Positions 12,001-25,021 of a DNA stretch of 64,000 bases are shown in pieces. The notes beneath the pieces are model-generated. The model did no database searches. It had not been told where the DNA came from and saw only the letters and a list, made by a program, of their open reading frames with translations. The translations under genes and the position numbers were made by a program. Within the stretch, counting starts at the first letter, position 1. Every line of letters starts with the position of its first letter. Origin of the DNA: Corydoras sp. C115 (taxonomy: Eukaryota > Chordata > Actinopteri > Siluriformes > Callichthyidae); NCBI GenBank assembly GCA_019802505.1, contig JAFMOC010000226.1, forward strand, positions 269,001 through 333,000. Direction: 5' to 3'.

Positions 12001-15000
12001 AGTTCTCCAAATTGCCCCATATAGAGTGTGTGTATGTGTGAGTGAGTGTGTGCCCAGTGATAGATTGGCGTCCTGTCCTGGGTGTATCTGCCCAGCGCCC
12101 GAAACGTTCTCCCTGGATGGGCTCCCCCCCCCCCCGAGACCCTAATAGAGGATAAAGCGGAAGATAATGGATGGATGGATAATACAGAAGAGCAGGCATG
12201 GCGGCTTAGTGTTTGGCATGTTCTCCTCTCAGCACTAGGGATTCCCGGTTAGAATCCCAATCTGGGTGGAGTTTCCATGTTCTCCCTGTGTAGGCGTGGG
12301 TTTCCTCCGGGTTCTCTGGTTTGCTCCCACAGTCCAAACACCTGGATCAAGTCAATTGAATTCTCCAAATTGCCCCATAAAGAGTGTGTATGTGTGAGTG
12401 TGTGAGTGAGTGCGTCCTGTCCTGGGTGTATCTGCCCAGTGCCCGAAACGTTCTCCCCTGGATGGTCATGGGGAACCCCCCCCGCGACCCTAATAGAGGA
12501 TAAAGCAGAAGATAATGGATGGATGTATTTTTCTGGGTGACGTGTTGGATGTCGCCTCTGTCTCCAGCGTGAGGGTGTTGGTGTCACCCCCATGAGTCCA
12601 TCAGCGTCATTTCCAGCCCCGTTTGGAACAGCTCATCCTTCTGAGAGTCCTGAGTCATTGGAGGGTCTGTTTGTGACGCCACTCGACGCTATTTCGTTTT
12701 CTGGCAACGCTGCCCATGCTGATTTTTCCCATGATTCATGGCTCCCGCTCAGCAGGTCTCCCCAAAACAAATCACAGACTGGAACCCGAGCCTCAGAAGA
12801 CTTTCTGAGTGGAATGCTAATGGAGAAGTTACTGAGCATCGGGAAACATTAAAGAGCTTTGCTTTCTGCCGCAGTCACCCGTTCATCATAACCGCAGGCG
12901 CTGACCCTGCACGTTAATTACGCCCCGTCCCCCTCCCGTCCCCCTCCCGTCCCCCTCGCGTCCCCCTCCCGTCCCCCTCGCGTCCCCCTCCCGTCCCCCT
13001 CGCGTCCCCCTCCCGTCCCCCTCGCGTCCCCCTCCCGTCCCCCTCGCTTTGATAATGGCTTACGTTTGTTTACTTCACATTTGCTTTTGGTCTGATTTAG
13101 CATTCTCGCGCCGCTCTCTTCCTGTAATGGGATCACGAGGGCCAAACTCATCATGTGACTCTCACCGTCAACCAACTGAGAGACAAGGACGGGACGCGCT
13201 TCGTCAAATTCACATTCTTAAACCAAAGTGCACGTCGTTGTGATTAATAAGGTGCCAAGATCGGACCTCCAGATGAGCACAATGTGGCCCAAAAGTGTGT
13301 GGACGCCTAAAAAGATCACACCTGGAGGAACTCGTAGAGTATCGGCGGTGAGGTCACCGGGCCGGAGGTTAGAACATGGACGGTTTAAAGTCCAGAAGTG
13401 TCTCGATCTTCAGTTTTGAACCGGTTTAGTGGTGGTTCAGGGTTGAGATGATGATCTGGAGGTTGTGGGTTCCAACCTCAGGTTTTCTTGATTTTAGAGC
13501 AGCGGTGGTTCGAGGTTAAGCTGCTGATCAGGAGGTTGTGGGTTTGAACCTCGGGTTTTCTTAAGTTCAGGGCAATGGTGGTTCATGGTTGAGATGATGA
13601 TGATGATCTGGAGGTTTTGGGTTTGAACCTCAGGTTTTCTTAAGTTCAGGGCAATGGTGGTTCATGGTTGAGATGATGATGATGATCTGGAGGTTTTGGG
13701 TTTGAACATCAGGTTTTCTTAAGTTCAGGGCAGTGGTGGTTCATGGTTGAGATGATCTGGAGGTTGTGGGTTCCAACCTCAGGTTTTCTTAAGTTCAGGG
13801 CAATGGTGGTTCATGGTTGAGATGATGATGATGATCTGGAGGTTTTGGGTTTGAACCTCAGGTTTTCTTAAGTTCAGGGCAATGGTGGTTCATGGTTGAG
13901 ATGATGATGATGATCTGGAGGTTTTGGGTTTGAACATCAGGTTTTCTTAAGTTCAGGGCAGTGGTGGTTCATGGTTGAGATGATCTGGAGGTTGTGGGTT
14001 CCAACCTCAGGTTTTCTTAAGTTCAGGGCAATGGTGGTTCATGGTTGAGATGATGATGATGATCTGGAGGTTTTGGGTTTGAACCTCAGGTTTTCTTAAG
14101 TTCAGGGCAATGGTGGTTCATGGTTGAGATGATGATGATGATCTGGAGGTTTTGGGTTTGAACATCAGGTTTTCTTAAGTTCAGGGCAGTGGTGGTTCAT
14201 GGTTGAGATGATCTGGAGGTTGTGGGTTCCAACCTCAGGTTTTCTTAAGTTCAGGGCAATGGTGGTTCATGGTTGAGATGATGATGATGATCTGGAGGTT
14301 TTGGGTTTGAACCTCAGGTTTTCTTAAGTTCAGGGCAATGGTGGTTCATGGTTGAGATGATGATGATGATCTGGAGGTTTTGGGTTTGAACATCAGGTTT
14401 TCTTAAGTTCAGGGCAGTGGTGGTTCATGGTTGAGATGATCTGGAGGTTGTGGGTTCCAACCTCAGGTTTTCTTAAGTTCAGGGCAATGGTGGTTCATGG
14501 TTGAGATGATGATGATGATCTGGAGGTTTTGGGTTTGAACCTCAGGTTTTCTTAAGTTCAGGGCAGTGGTGGTTCAGGGTTGAGATGATCTGAAGGTTGT
14601 GGGTTTCTTCGGTTCAGAGCCGTGGTGGTTCAGGGTTGAGCTGCTGATCAGGAGGTTGTGGGTTTGAACCTCAGGTTTTCTTAAGTTCAGGGCAGTGGTG
14701 GTTCAGGGTTGAGATGATGATGATCTGGAGGTTGTGGGTTCCAACCTCAGGTTTTCTTAAGTTCAGGGCAGTGGTGGTTCAGGGTTGAGATGATGATGAT
14801 CTGGAGGTTGTGGGTTTGAACCTCAGGTTTTCTTCGGTTCAGAGCCGTGGTGGTTCAGGGTTGAGCTGCTGATCAGGAGGTTGTGGGTTCGAACCTCAGG
14901 TTCATCAAGCTCATTTGAATGAAGAAACTTTTCATAGTCAGGAGTTTGGAGGACGTTCTGTCTCTCGTGCGTCTGCACTTCAGAAACTTTGGAGACTTTG

Positions 15001-16272
15001 AAAGCTGCTTCAGCGCCGCGCTGTCAGGAGAAATGTTTTAGATTCGGCATCAAGGTATTAAAGCTGAGTTTATTATTCAGTGATGAGACATTCAGTTGCT
15101 GTTAAATTGTCTCTGGAACTCGTTTCAAACCTTCATGACGGCGTGAAGGGAACCAGAAGTAACTGGGTGCAACAACAGGGGTTAGTAATAAATGAATAAA
15201 TAAATAAAAAATAAAAAAATGGATTCATGATGCTGAGAGTAAACCATGATTTTAAGATATAAAATATGCAAATTAACCCGCGGCACACGGCTCGTTATGT
15301 GTGCCTCGTTTTATTCTAATTGCTAATGATTTTAAATTTCTGTAAAGCTGCTTCATAACTAATTTATGATATTATTAGTGATAAAGAGGGGAAGGCTTTC
15401 TGAAACGTGGGCCTGATATTCTATCTTTCAGAGCAGAATGTGGTGCTTTGTGAACTTCTGTTGTTTGTATGTTTTTATCCATCCATCCGTTATCTTCCAC
15501 TTTATCCTCTATTAGGGTCGCGGGGGGGGGGGAACCCCCATTCCCATCCCCATCCAGGGGAGAACGTCTCGGGCGCTGGGCAGTTACCCCCAGGACAGGG
15601 TGCCCATCCATCCATCGCTGGGCACACACTCACTCACACACACACACACACTCTATATGGGGCAATTTGGAGAATTCAATTGATTTGATCCATGTTTTTG
15701 GACTGTGGGAGGAAACCGGAGAACCCGGAGGAAACCCACGCAGACACGGGGAGAACATGGGAGCTCCACCCAGATGGGGATTCAAACCGGGAATCCCTAG
15801 TGCTGAGAGGAGAACATGCTTACCACTATGCCACCGTGCCGCCCTTGTTTTTATCTATATATTATTAATTCATTATCTCCCGCTTTATCCTATATTAGGG
15901 TCGGGGGGGTGGGGGGGTTCCCCATGCTCATCCAGGGGAGAACGTCTCGGGCGCTGGGCAGTTACCCCCAGGACAGGGTGCCCATCCATCGCTGGGCACA
16001 CACTCACTCACACACACACATACACACTCTATATGGGGCAATTTGGAGAATTCAATTGATTTGATCCATGTTTTTGAACTGTGGGAGGAAACCGGAGAAC
16101 CCGGAGGAAACCCACGCGGACACGGGGAGAACATGCAAACTCCACCCAGATGGGGATTCGAACCGGGAATCCCTAGTACTGAGAGGAGAACATGCAAAGC
16201 ACTAAGCCACCGTGCCGCCCTTGTTTTTATCTATATATTATACATATTATATAATTTATATTAAGGTAAATG

Positions 16273-16343
<71 letters not shown>

Positions 16344-17439
16344 CTCAGTTCAGCACTGGAGTGAATAACACGGCGTGCTTTAACCACCTGGTCCAGGCCA
16401 ACGTGCGGAACAAAAAGATCCTGAAGGACGCTGTGGAGAACATCTCCGCCAACGGCATCACTAACTACACAAAAGGGCTTCGAGTTCGCCTTTAAACAAC
16501 TCTCAGACGTAAGAATGCCTTTAATCGAAGTTATTTTTATCCTAAAATAATGAGCACGCTAATGAAAACCCTGCTGCCCGGTGCGTTGGACGCAGTGTTG
16601 TTCCACACCGCCCTCGTGTGGCTCCGGTTGGTCAATGCAGCCTGTTGCTTGCGTTTCAGCCCAATGTGACCCGAGCGAACTGCAACAAAATCATCATGCT
16701 GTTCACTGATGGAGGCGAAGAGAGAGCGCAGGAGATCATCAAGAGGTTCAACCCCGAAAAAAATGTGGGTCCAAAGATCATTAACCATTAATTAATAAAC
16801 CTGACGATTTACGATAACGCTTAATAATAATTTACCTTTACTTGCCAAAAAATCAAGTGTTTGAATAATTTATCTGGAGGCAGGAGTTGGTATGAAATTA
16901 AGTACAATAAATAAATAAAGGATATTTTTTAATTAGGCTTTTTTCTTATTTTTAAAACTGCATTAATGTTCTATATGTTTTACGTGTTTCCACGATTTTT
17001 ATGTTATATTGTTTTATTTGTTTTGTAAAGCGTCTTTGAGGTCCCTAAAATTACTATATAAATAAAATGTATTATTATACTATTAATAATCTAAATAATA
17101 ATCTAAAGACAGCACGTAGACAAGTGGAAGGTAACTGTATGTGTGGTGATGTAAAATAAATACAGATATAACCAACAACTAGTGTAAGAAAAAAATACGA
17201 AATATAATTAATTATATTAATTAAGTAAAAAAAATGTGTGTTATATGTGTATATATTAACAATAGTTTGTAGTTTGGGACCAATGTTAAAGGTTTAATTA
17301 TAATAAAAGTATTACTACTACTATTATTAATAATAATAATATTTTATATAATAAGATTATAATAAGATTATTATGATATACTTATATATTTAATATTAAT
17401 ATTGCTGTTATTGTTTTATGATTAAATGTATAATTTCAA

Positions 17440-17493
<54 letters not shown>

Positions 17494-18036
17494 GTTTTAT
17501 TTTATTTTATTTTTTTTTCAGGTTCGTGTGTTCACATTTTCAGTCGGTCAGCACAACTACGATACGAGACCGATCCAGCGGATGGCCTGCGATAATAAAG
17601 GTGAACTTTTATTAAGATTTACATAAAATAATAAAATCTATTTATGTAAATCAGTTTTAGTCATTCGGTACACCCGGCTCTGTAACTGTGAAACTTAGGG
17701 GTGTTTGGATGCTTCAGCGCCCCCTGGTGGATGATTATCAGTTGTAAAAAGGCAGATTGCACCCTTAAAGGTGTTGTTTTTGTCCTTTGTTTTTCAGGTT
17801 ACTTCTATGAAATCCCTTCTATTGGAGCGATCCGAATAAACACTCAGGTTTTCATTAAGAATTCGTTATTTCATTCATTAAATTTCTGATTATTGTGCGT
17901 TAAATTTTATAAACTATTAAACATCAGCCTTAAAAATGCAGAACAGCCGGCAGAACGGTTCTAGTGATGGTGGGAAATGGGTTATTTTTGAGTCAGGGAC
18001 CGATTAGGGGGGTTGGAACATCAGAATTGTAGTAGC

Positions 18037-18089
<53 letters not shown>

Positions 18090-21000
18090 TTGTGTGTGTT
18101 GTCTTCAGGAATATCTGGATGTCCTGGGACGGCCGATGGTTCTGGCCGATGCCAAACAGGTTCAGTGGACCAACGTCTACCTGGATGCATTGGTATGCCG
18201 ATGCGTTTGTCGCTCGGTTCTATTGAATTGGCTTTAGTTTAAACTTCATCGTGTTGTAAACACACGGAGAACCTGTTCTTTCCGTCTTCAGGAGCTGGGC
18301 CTGGTCATCACCGGGACACTTCCCGTCTTTAACAAGACCAATTCGAATGGCAACGACTCGCGCAATCAGGTCTGTATCATCGAAAGGGAACAGAGCCACC
18401 ACGGGTTCTCTACAGCAGAACACGCGACGTGACCCCAACGCGTATTAATAGCCCGTTTTTTTGGAAACCGCGTTATTTTGGTTACATTTAGTTGGAAATT
18501 CATTAGCAGTGGGGCAGAACGTTTATCTGGCCGACGCAAGAACCCAGCGGACAGTAACCTTTCAGGAAACCAGCCGTTCCACGAGTAAATATTATGGGTT
18601 ATCTCGTTCTAATGAAGAGCTAGGATTCCAAAACAGGCCGCGTGCGACGTTCCGAGGAAAGCGTTGTGTACCGCAAAGCGTTCTCTCTCGTCTTGTTCTC
18701 TCGGATCTTTAATTGAGACACAGTTTTAATTCATTCATTAATTATTTTCTGCTTTATCCTCTATTAGGGTCGCGGGGGGGTTCCCCATGCCCATCCAGGG
18801 GAGAACGTTTCGGGCGCTGGGCAGATACACCCAGGACAGGGGGGCAATCCATCGCTGGGCACACACTCACTCACACAGACACACTCTATATGGGGCAATT
18901 TGGAGAACTCCATTGACTTGATCCATGTTTTTTGGACTGTGGGAGGAAACCGGAGAACCCGGAGGAAACCCACGCAGACACGCGGAGAACATGGAAACTC
19001 CACCCAGATTGGGATTCGAACCGGGAATCCGTAGCGCTGAGAGGAGAACATGCTGACCACTAAGCCACCGTGCCGCCCGACACAGTTTTTAATTCGAACA
19101 AATTAAAAAGTGTTTTTTTTTTTCTTTCTGAAATTCTCCATTTATTTTCATTTGTCTGCTGATTTATGAGGTCGGGATTGGATTGGATGGCGTGGGATGG
19201 AGCTGCGAGGCGCTGATGGGGTCAGGTGTTCTCAGCAGAGGTCTCGTTTTGTGAAGCAGACCTCGATTCAGTCGCCGCAGTGAACAGAATTTTAATAAGT
19301 CTTAAAAAAAAAAGCCATTAAAATCCCTGTTTATCGAAGTAAAAACATATCAGCGCCGTTCCAGCTCAGCCTCGGACTGAGCGTCAGCACAGATCGAAAT
19401 AACAGCCGGGACATTGTTCCTCGCTCGAGTGCAGGTGTAATTACCAGCCACATGACATCACTGATGGGATAGGACCCAGAAGAGCTGAATTCTGTTTAAA
19501 ACTTGCGCTTTACAGAATTGTTTATATAAAAACGGATCATAATTAATTTAAAGTTGTAATAAATTCCCGTTATGTGTTCAGCACCAGAATCAGCTGATCC
19601 TCGGGGTGATGGGCGTGGACGTGTCGCTGGACGACATCAAAAGGTTGACGCCGCGATTCACGGTGAGTTTAAGCTTCCGTTGCTGCTGCAATCACGTCAA
19701 CTCTAAATTAATTATATTTGGAAAGTCGTCTGCAGGTAGAACAACCACCTGAAACCTACAGAACCTCTTTATCCTCTACTAGGGTTGCGGGGGGGTTCCC
19801 CATGCCCATCCAGGCGCTGGGCAGATACACCCAGGACAGGACGCCAATCCATCGCTGGACACACACTCACTCACAGACACACTCTATATGGGGCAATTTG
19901 GAGAATCCAATTAAATCCATGTTTTTGGACTGTGGGAGGAAACCGGAGAACCCGGAGGAAACCCACGTGGAGACGGGGAAGACATGGAAACTCCACCCAG
20001 ATGGGGATTCCAACCAGGAATCCCTAGCCCTTAGAGGAGAACATGCTAAACCACTAAGGTGTTGTTACAGGATTTTATATTTATATAAAGCTCTTCAGCG
20101 GATCTTTTAAACCTTAGTTTTTAATTAACGTGAGAGTTCAGTTCTAAATGCAGAACGTTCAGAACGTTCAGAGCTTTGGAATCATTTCCAGAGTGTTTAA
20201 TTAGAAACTTGATTCCTGGTTCATTCATTCATTATCTTCCGCTTTATCCTCTATTAGGGGGGGGGGGTTCCCCATGTCCTTCCAGGGGAGAACGTTTCGG
20301 GCGCTGGGCAGATACACCCAGAACAGGGGGGCAATCTATCGCTGGGCACAAACTCACTCTCACAGACACACTCTATATGGGGCAATTTGGAGAACTCAAT
20401 TGACTTGATCCACGTTTTTGGACTGTGGGGGGAAACCGGAGAACCCGGAGGAAACCCACGTGGACACGGGGAGGACATGGAAACTCCACCCGGATGGGGA
20501 TTCGAACTGGGAATCCCTAGTGCTGAGAGGAGAACGTGCTAAACCACTAAGCCACCGTGCCGCCCTGATTCCTGGTTTAGATTATTTAATTTAATTAATA
20601 ATTAATTCCGTGGTGGCACGGTGGCTTAGTGGTCGGCACGTTTGCCTCTCAGCGCTAGGGATTCCCGGTTCAAATCCCCATCTGGGTGGAGTTTGCATGT
20701 TCTCCCCGTGTCTGCGTGGGTTTCCTCCGGGTTCTCCGGTTTCCTCCCACAGTCCAAAAACATGGATGAAGTCAATTGAATTCTCAAAATTGCCCAATAT
20801 AGAGTGTGTCTGTGTGAGTGAGTGTGTGCCCAGCGATGGATTGGCGCCCTGTCCTGGGTGTATCTGCCCAGCACCCCCTGGATGGTCATGGGGAACCCCA
20901 CTGCGACCCTAATAGAGGATAAAGCGGGAGATAATGAATGAATGAATGAATTAATTCCTAAACGTTCTAATGGTGATTAGTGTTGGGGGCAGTTTACGGT

Positions 21001-21486
21001 TCGGTCCTCACTTCTTCTCTCCCGTTTCGTCTCCCGGCTCTGACACCCTTTTTATTTTCTGCTTAAGCATCACGCTGTACATCTGCTTGCACTTAAGACT
21101 CGGTTTGTAAACGAAGCTGCGTTCGGGTTCTGCCGGAGGAACATCAGAACTGACGGGTGATTGACAGCTCAGCACGGCGTTGAGCCTCCGGATCACAGTT
21201 TAATAATCTGCCCATTAGACCCGACCCGGGGTTCGAGTCACGTTACTCTGAGTCTTCTGACTGAACGAACTTCTCACCGCTTTGTCTTTGCGTCTGCGGC
21301 AGATCGGACCGAATGGATATTACTTTGCGATCGACCCCAACGGCTACGTGCTGCTGCATCCCAACTTCCAGCCGAAGGTACGAGAACGCCGGCGTTTAAT
21401 CTGCGATGAGCTCTGCACTCACAACATTATTAATACATCATTTCTCTTGCAGTTTCAGAATCTTCTTTTTGTTTTATTATCATAGC

Positions 21487-21535
<49 letters not shown>

Positions 21536-22252
21536 GTAAGGTCTCCCATCCATGTGCTATGACTTTTCATTCATTCATTATCTCCCGCTTTATCCTCTAT
21601 TAGGGTCGCAGTGGGGTTCCCCATGCCCATCCAGGGGAGAACGTCTCGGGCGCTGGGCAGATAGACCCAGGACAGGGCGCCAATCCATCGCTGGACACAC
21701 ACTCACTCACACAAACACACTCTATATGGGGCAATTTGGAGAATTCAATTGACTTGATGTATGTTTTTGGACTGTGGGAGGAAACCGGAGAACCCGGAGG
21801 AAACCCACGCAGACACAGGGAGAACATGGAAACTCCACCCAGATTGGGATTCGAACCTAGCGCTGAGAGGCGAACGTGCTAACCACTAAGCCACCGTGCC
21901 GCCCAGTTGTGCTATGACTTAATAATAATAATAATCCATCCATTCATTGTCCCCACTTTATCCTCTACTAGGGACGTTTGGGGGGGTTCCCCATGCCCAT
22001 CCAGGGGAGGACGTTTCAGGCGCTGGGCAGATATACCCAGGACAGGGGGGCAACCTATCACTGGACATAAACTCACACACACGCACACTCTATATGGGGC
22101 AATTTGAAGAATTCAACTGACCTTGATCAGGATTTGGACTGTGGGAGGAAACCGGAGAACCCGGAGGAAACCCACCCAGATTGGGATTCCAACCGGGAAG
22201 CCCTTGTGCTGAGAGGAAAACGTGCTAAACCACTAATCCACTGTGCCACCCC

Positions 22253-22295
<43 letters not shown>

Positions 22296-24675
22296 ACTTT
22301 TTCATAGGTATAAATATATATCTCATGTTCATATTATGTATCTACAGTTATACACTTCACTTGTCAATGCACCAGTCACTGTTATTAATGCACTTTAATA
22401 ACAAAGTTGAATCTAATCTAATCTAATCTAATCTAATCTTAACGTTTTGGATTTTGCGTGTGCATGAGTGCGAGAGTGAGGATTTGAAGCATCGTGTACG
22501 TCCTCAGACTCGTTTCATCACCTGAAAGCAGGACCTTTTTCAGTTTCCTGTTTGATGTCCGATTGTTTTCGTATGCACGGACGCCCAATCAGAGCGTCGG
22601 ACCTCCAGCGGACATGTTTTGGGTGATGGATGCCTCTCGCGCGTAACCTTTGCGAGTGGAACGCTGTAAACTGGCAGTGAACTCGCATACATGTTTCTCA
22701 ATGGGTCCCAGCCTCGTCTGTATTAGTCTAAATCTGTGGGGCGCATCGTTTCGGGTAATCCGCCGCACATGCGGGACGTCGCGGCGCGTCGGCGCAGGGG
22801 GACGTGGGGCGGAGGGAGGGAGGGAGGGAGGGATGACGGCCCGGACCGAGGTTTCATGTTTAATGCAGATGGCGTGGAAGCAGCATTTATCATTTCATCG
22901 CCAAATGAAAGGGGTTTTGACGTCGTCCCCGGCAGAGGGACGAGGCGGGTGGGAATTGCGGTGTGTATATGATAATCAATGGTTATATACACAACTCTAT
23001 AATTCCAGAGGACCTTAAAACTGGAGGCGGCCAGGTCCAGAGGGGACGCAACCCGCCTGCAGGACGCGGGGTCAGAGGAACGTGGTGCATAATGACGAGG
23101 CCTCAGGTGAAACATGTGGACGGGATTCGCTTTAATCCGCGGCCGAGTCGACGTTACTCAGCCGACTCTCACACCGACTCTCCTGATAGTGTTGAGTGTT
23201 CTAACAGACCAGCGCCATGTCCAGATTCGAAACGTTCCACGAGTTCTATTTATAAAGAATTTCTTTTGCCATCGCATTACACACAAACGGCCATCACTCC
23301 CAGTGGCGCCCTCTAGTTAGCCACATGAACAGCAGGCCAGCAGTTCAGAACATCCGTCCATCCATTATCTTCCACTTTATCCTCTACTAAGGCTGAGAAC
23401 GTTTCGGGCGCTGGGCAGATAGACCCAGGACAGGGGGGCAATCTAACGCTGGACACACACTCACTCACACACACACACTCTATATGGGGCAATTTGGAAA
23501 ATTCAATTGACCTTGATCCATGTTTTTGGACTGTGGGAGGAAAACGGAGAACCCTGAGGACGTGGACACGGGGAGAACATGGAAACTCCAACCCAGATTG
23601 GGATTCGAACCGGGAATCCCCAGTGCTGAGAGGAGAACATGCTAAAACACTAAGTCACCGTGCCGTCTCCACTTCAGAACGTCCTTCCATCCATTATCTT
23701 CGTCTTTATCCTCTACTAGGGTCGCGGGGCGGGGGGGGGGTTCCCCATGCCCATTCAGGGGAGAACGTTTCGGGCGTTGGGCAAATACACCCAGGACAGG
23801 GGGGCAATCTATCGCTGGACACACACTCACTCACACAGACACACTCTATATGGGGCAATTTGGAGAACTCCATTGCCCTTGATCCATGTTTTTGGACTGT
23901 GGGAGGAAACCGGAGAACCCGGAGGAAACCCACGTGGACACGGAGAGCACATGGAAACTCCACTCAGAGTGGGATTCGAACCGGGAATCCCTAGTGCTGA
24001 GAGGAGAACATGCCAACCACTAAGCCACCGTGCCGCCCCCAGTTCAGAACCTGTTGGATTTAATTCTCTCGAGATGTTCTGATGGAACTCGGACACCCGC
24101 CACGTTCCTATGTAAGCGCGTTACGCCCCCTGCTGTGAGTCCGAAGCTCTGCATGCCAAACTCCTCAACCGGAGGGTCCTGAGTTCACTGGAAGCAGATC
24201 AAAGGTGCAGCATGAGGCACGAGGCAGGAATCTGTCCTCGGCGGCGGGTGCGGGGTGTGTGTGGGGGGGGGTGCTCGCGTTTTTACGGGACACTCGTTAT
24301 TTGATTACTCTGGCCTGATTTGGGCCAGACGTTTAAAATTCACCGAAATCAGATCAAAGGCATGGAGTGCTTTTAAAGTTCCACGGCTGAGACGTCTCCA
24401 CCGGAACCCCGACCCCTGATTCAGAAAACTCCTGTTTTCTTGCTTTTGTTTTTCATGTGTCTGTGTGTGTCTGTGTGTGTCTGTGTATGCGTGTGCACGT
24501 GTGTGTGTGTGTGTCTGTGTGTGTGTGTGTGTGTGGCTCCCCCAAATCAGAGGAGGATCCGCAATCGGCAGATGAGATTAAATAACAAGCGTGCAATAAC
24601 GCTCCACGAGGTGAGGCGGCGGGGAACCGCGGTCCAATGCTGCATTCACATGCTCAGAGATGGAGATGTTTTAAA

Positions 24676-24716
<41 letters not shown>

Positions 24717-24949
24717 TATGGGGCAATTTGGAGAATTCAATTGAACTTGATCCATGTTTTTGGTCTGTGGGAGGAAACTGGAGAACTCGGAGGAAACCCA
24801 CGCGGACACGGGGAGGACATGGAAACTCCACCCAGACTGGGATTCGAACCGGGAATCCCTAGTGCTAAGAGGAGAACATGCCAACCACTGTTAGCCATCC
24901 TAAATATGATATTGATATGTAAAATATAATATACAACTATAAACATCTT

Positions 24950-25021
<72 letters not shown>

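Larger units (their letters stand above)
9195..16348 (+). other. intron 6 of cacna2d1 (7.2 kb)
   Basis: The largest intron found, splitting the VWA domain. It holds about ten SINE copies or fragments, the GGGGAC-type minisatellite (12925-13047) and the 228-bp higher-order array (13425-14905). Long (TG)n reaches the acceptor. The stretches 10430-11000, 12530-12920, 13050-13420 and 14910-15470 show nothing recognisable. Confidence 0.85.

Noticed and set aside
13425..14905. Regular repeats that might suggest a CRISPR array
   Set aside because: There are no unique spacers; whole monomers are repeated in a 228-bp higher-order unit, and the host is a vertebrate.
15469..16059. A 196-residue plus-strand open frame
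   Set aside because: It spans two adjacent SINEs in reverse orientation and has the same recurrent SINE peptide.
22650..23018. Overlapping frames of about 120 residues on both strands in a GC-rich intron stretch
   Set aside because: Open frames on both strands are expected by base composition; there is no motif and no exon-like boundaries.
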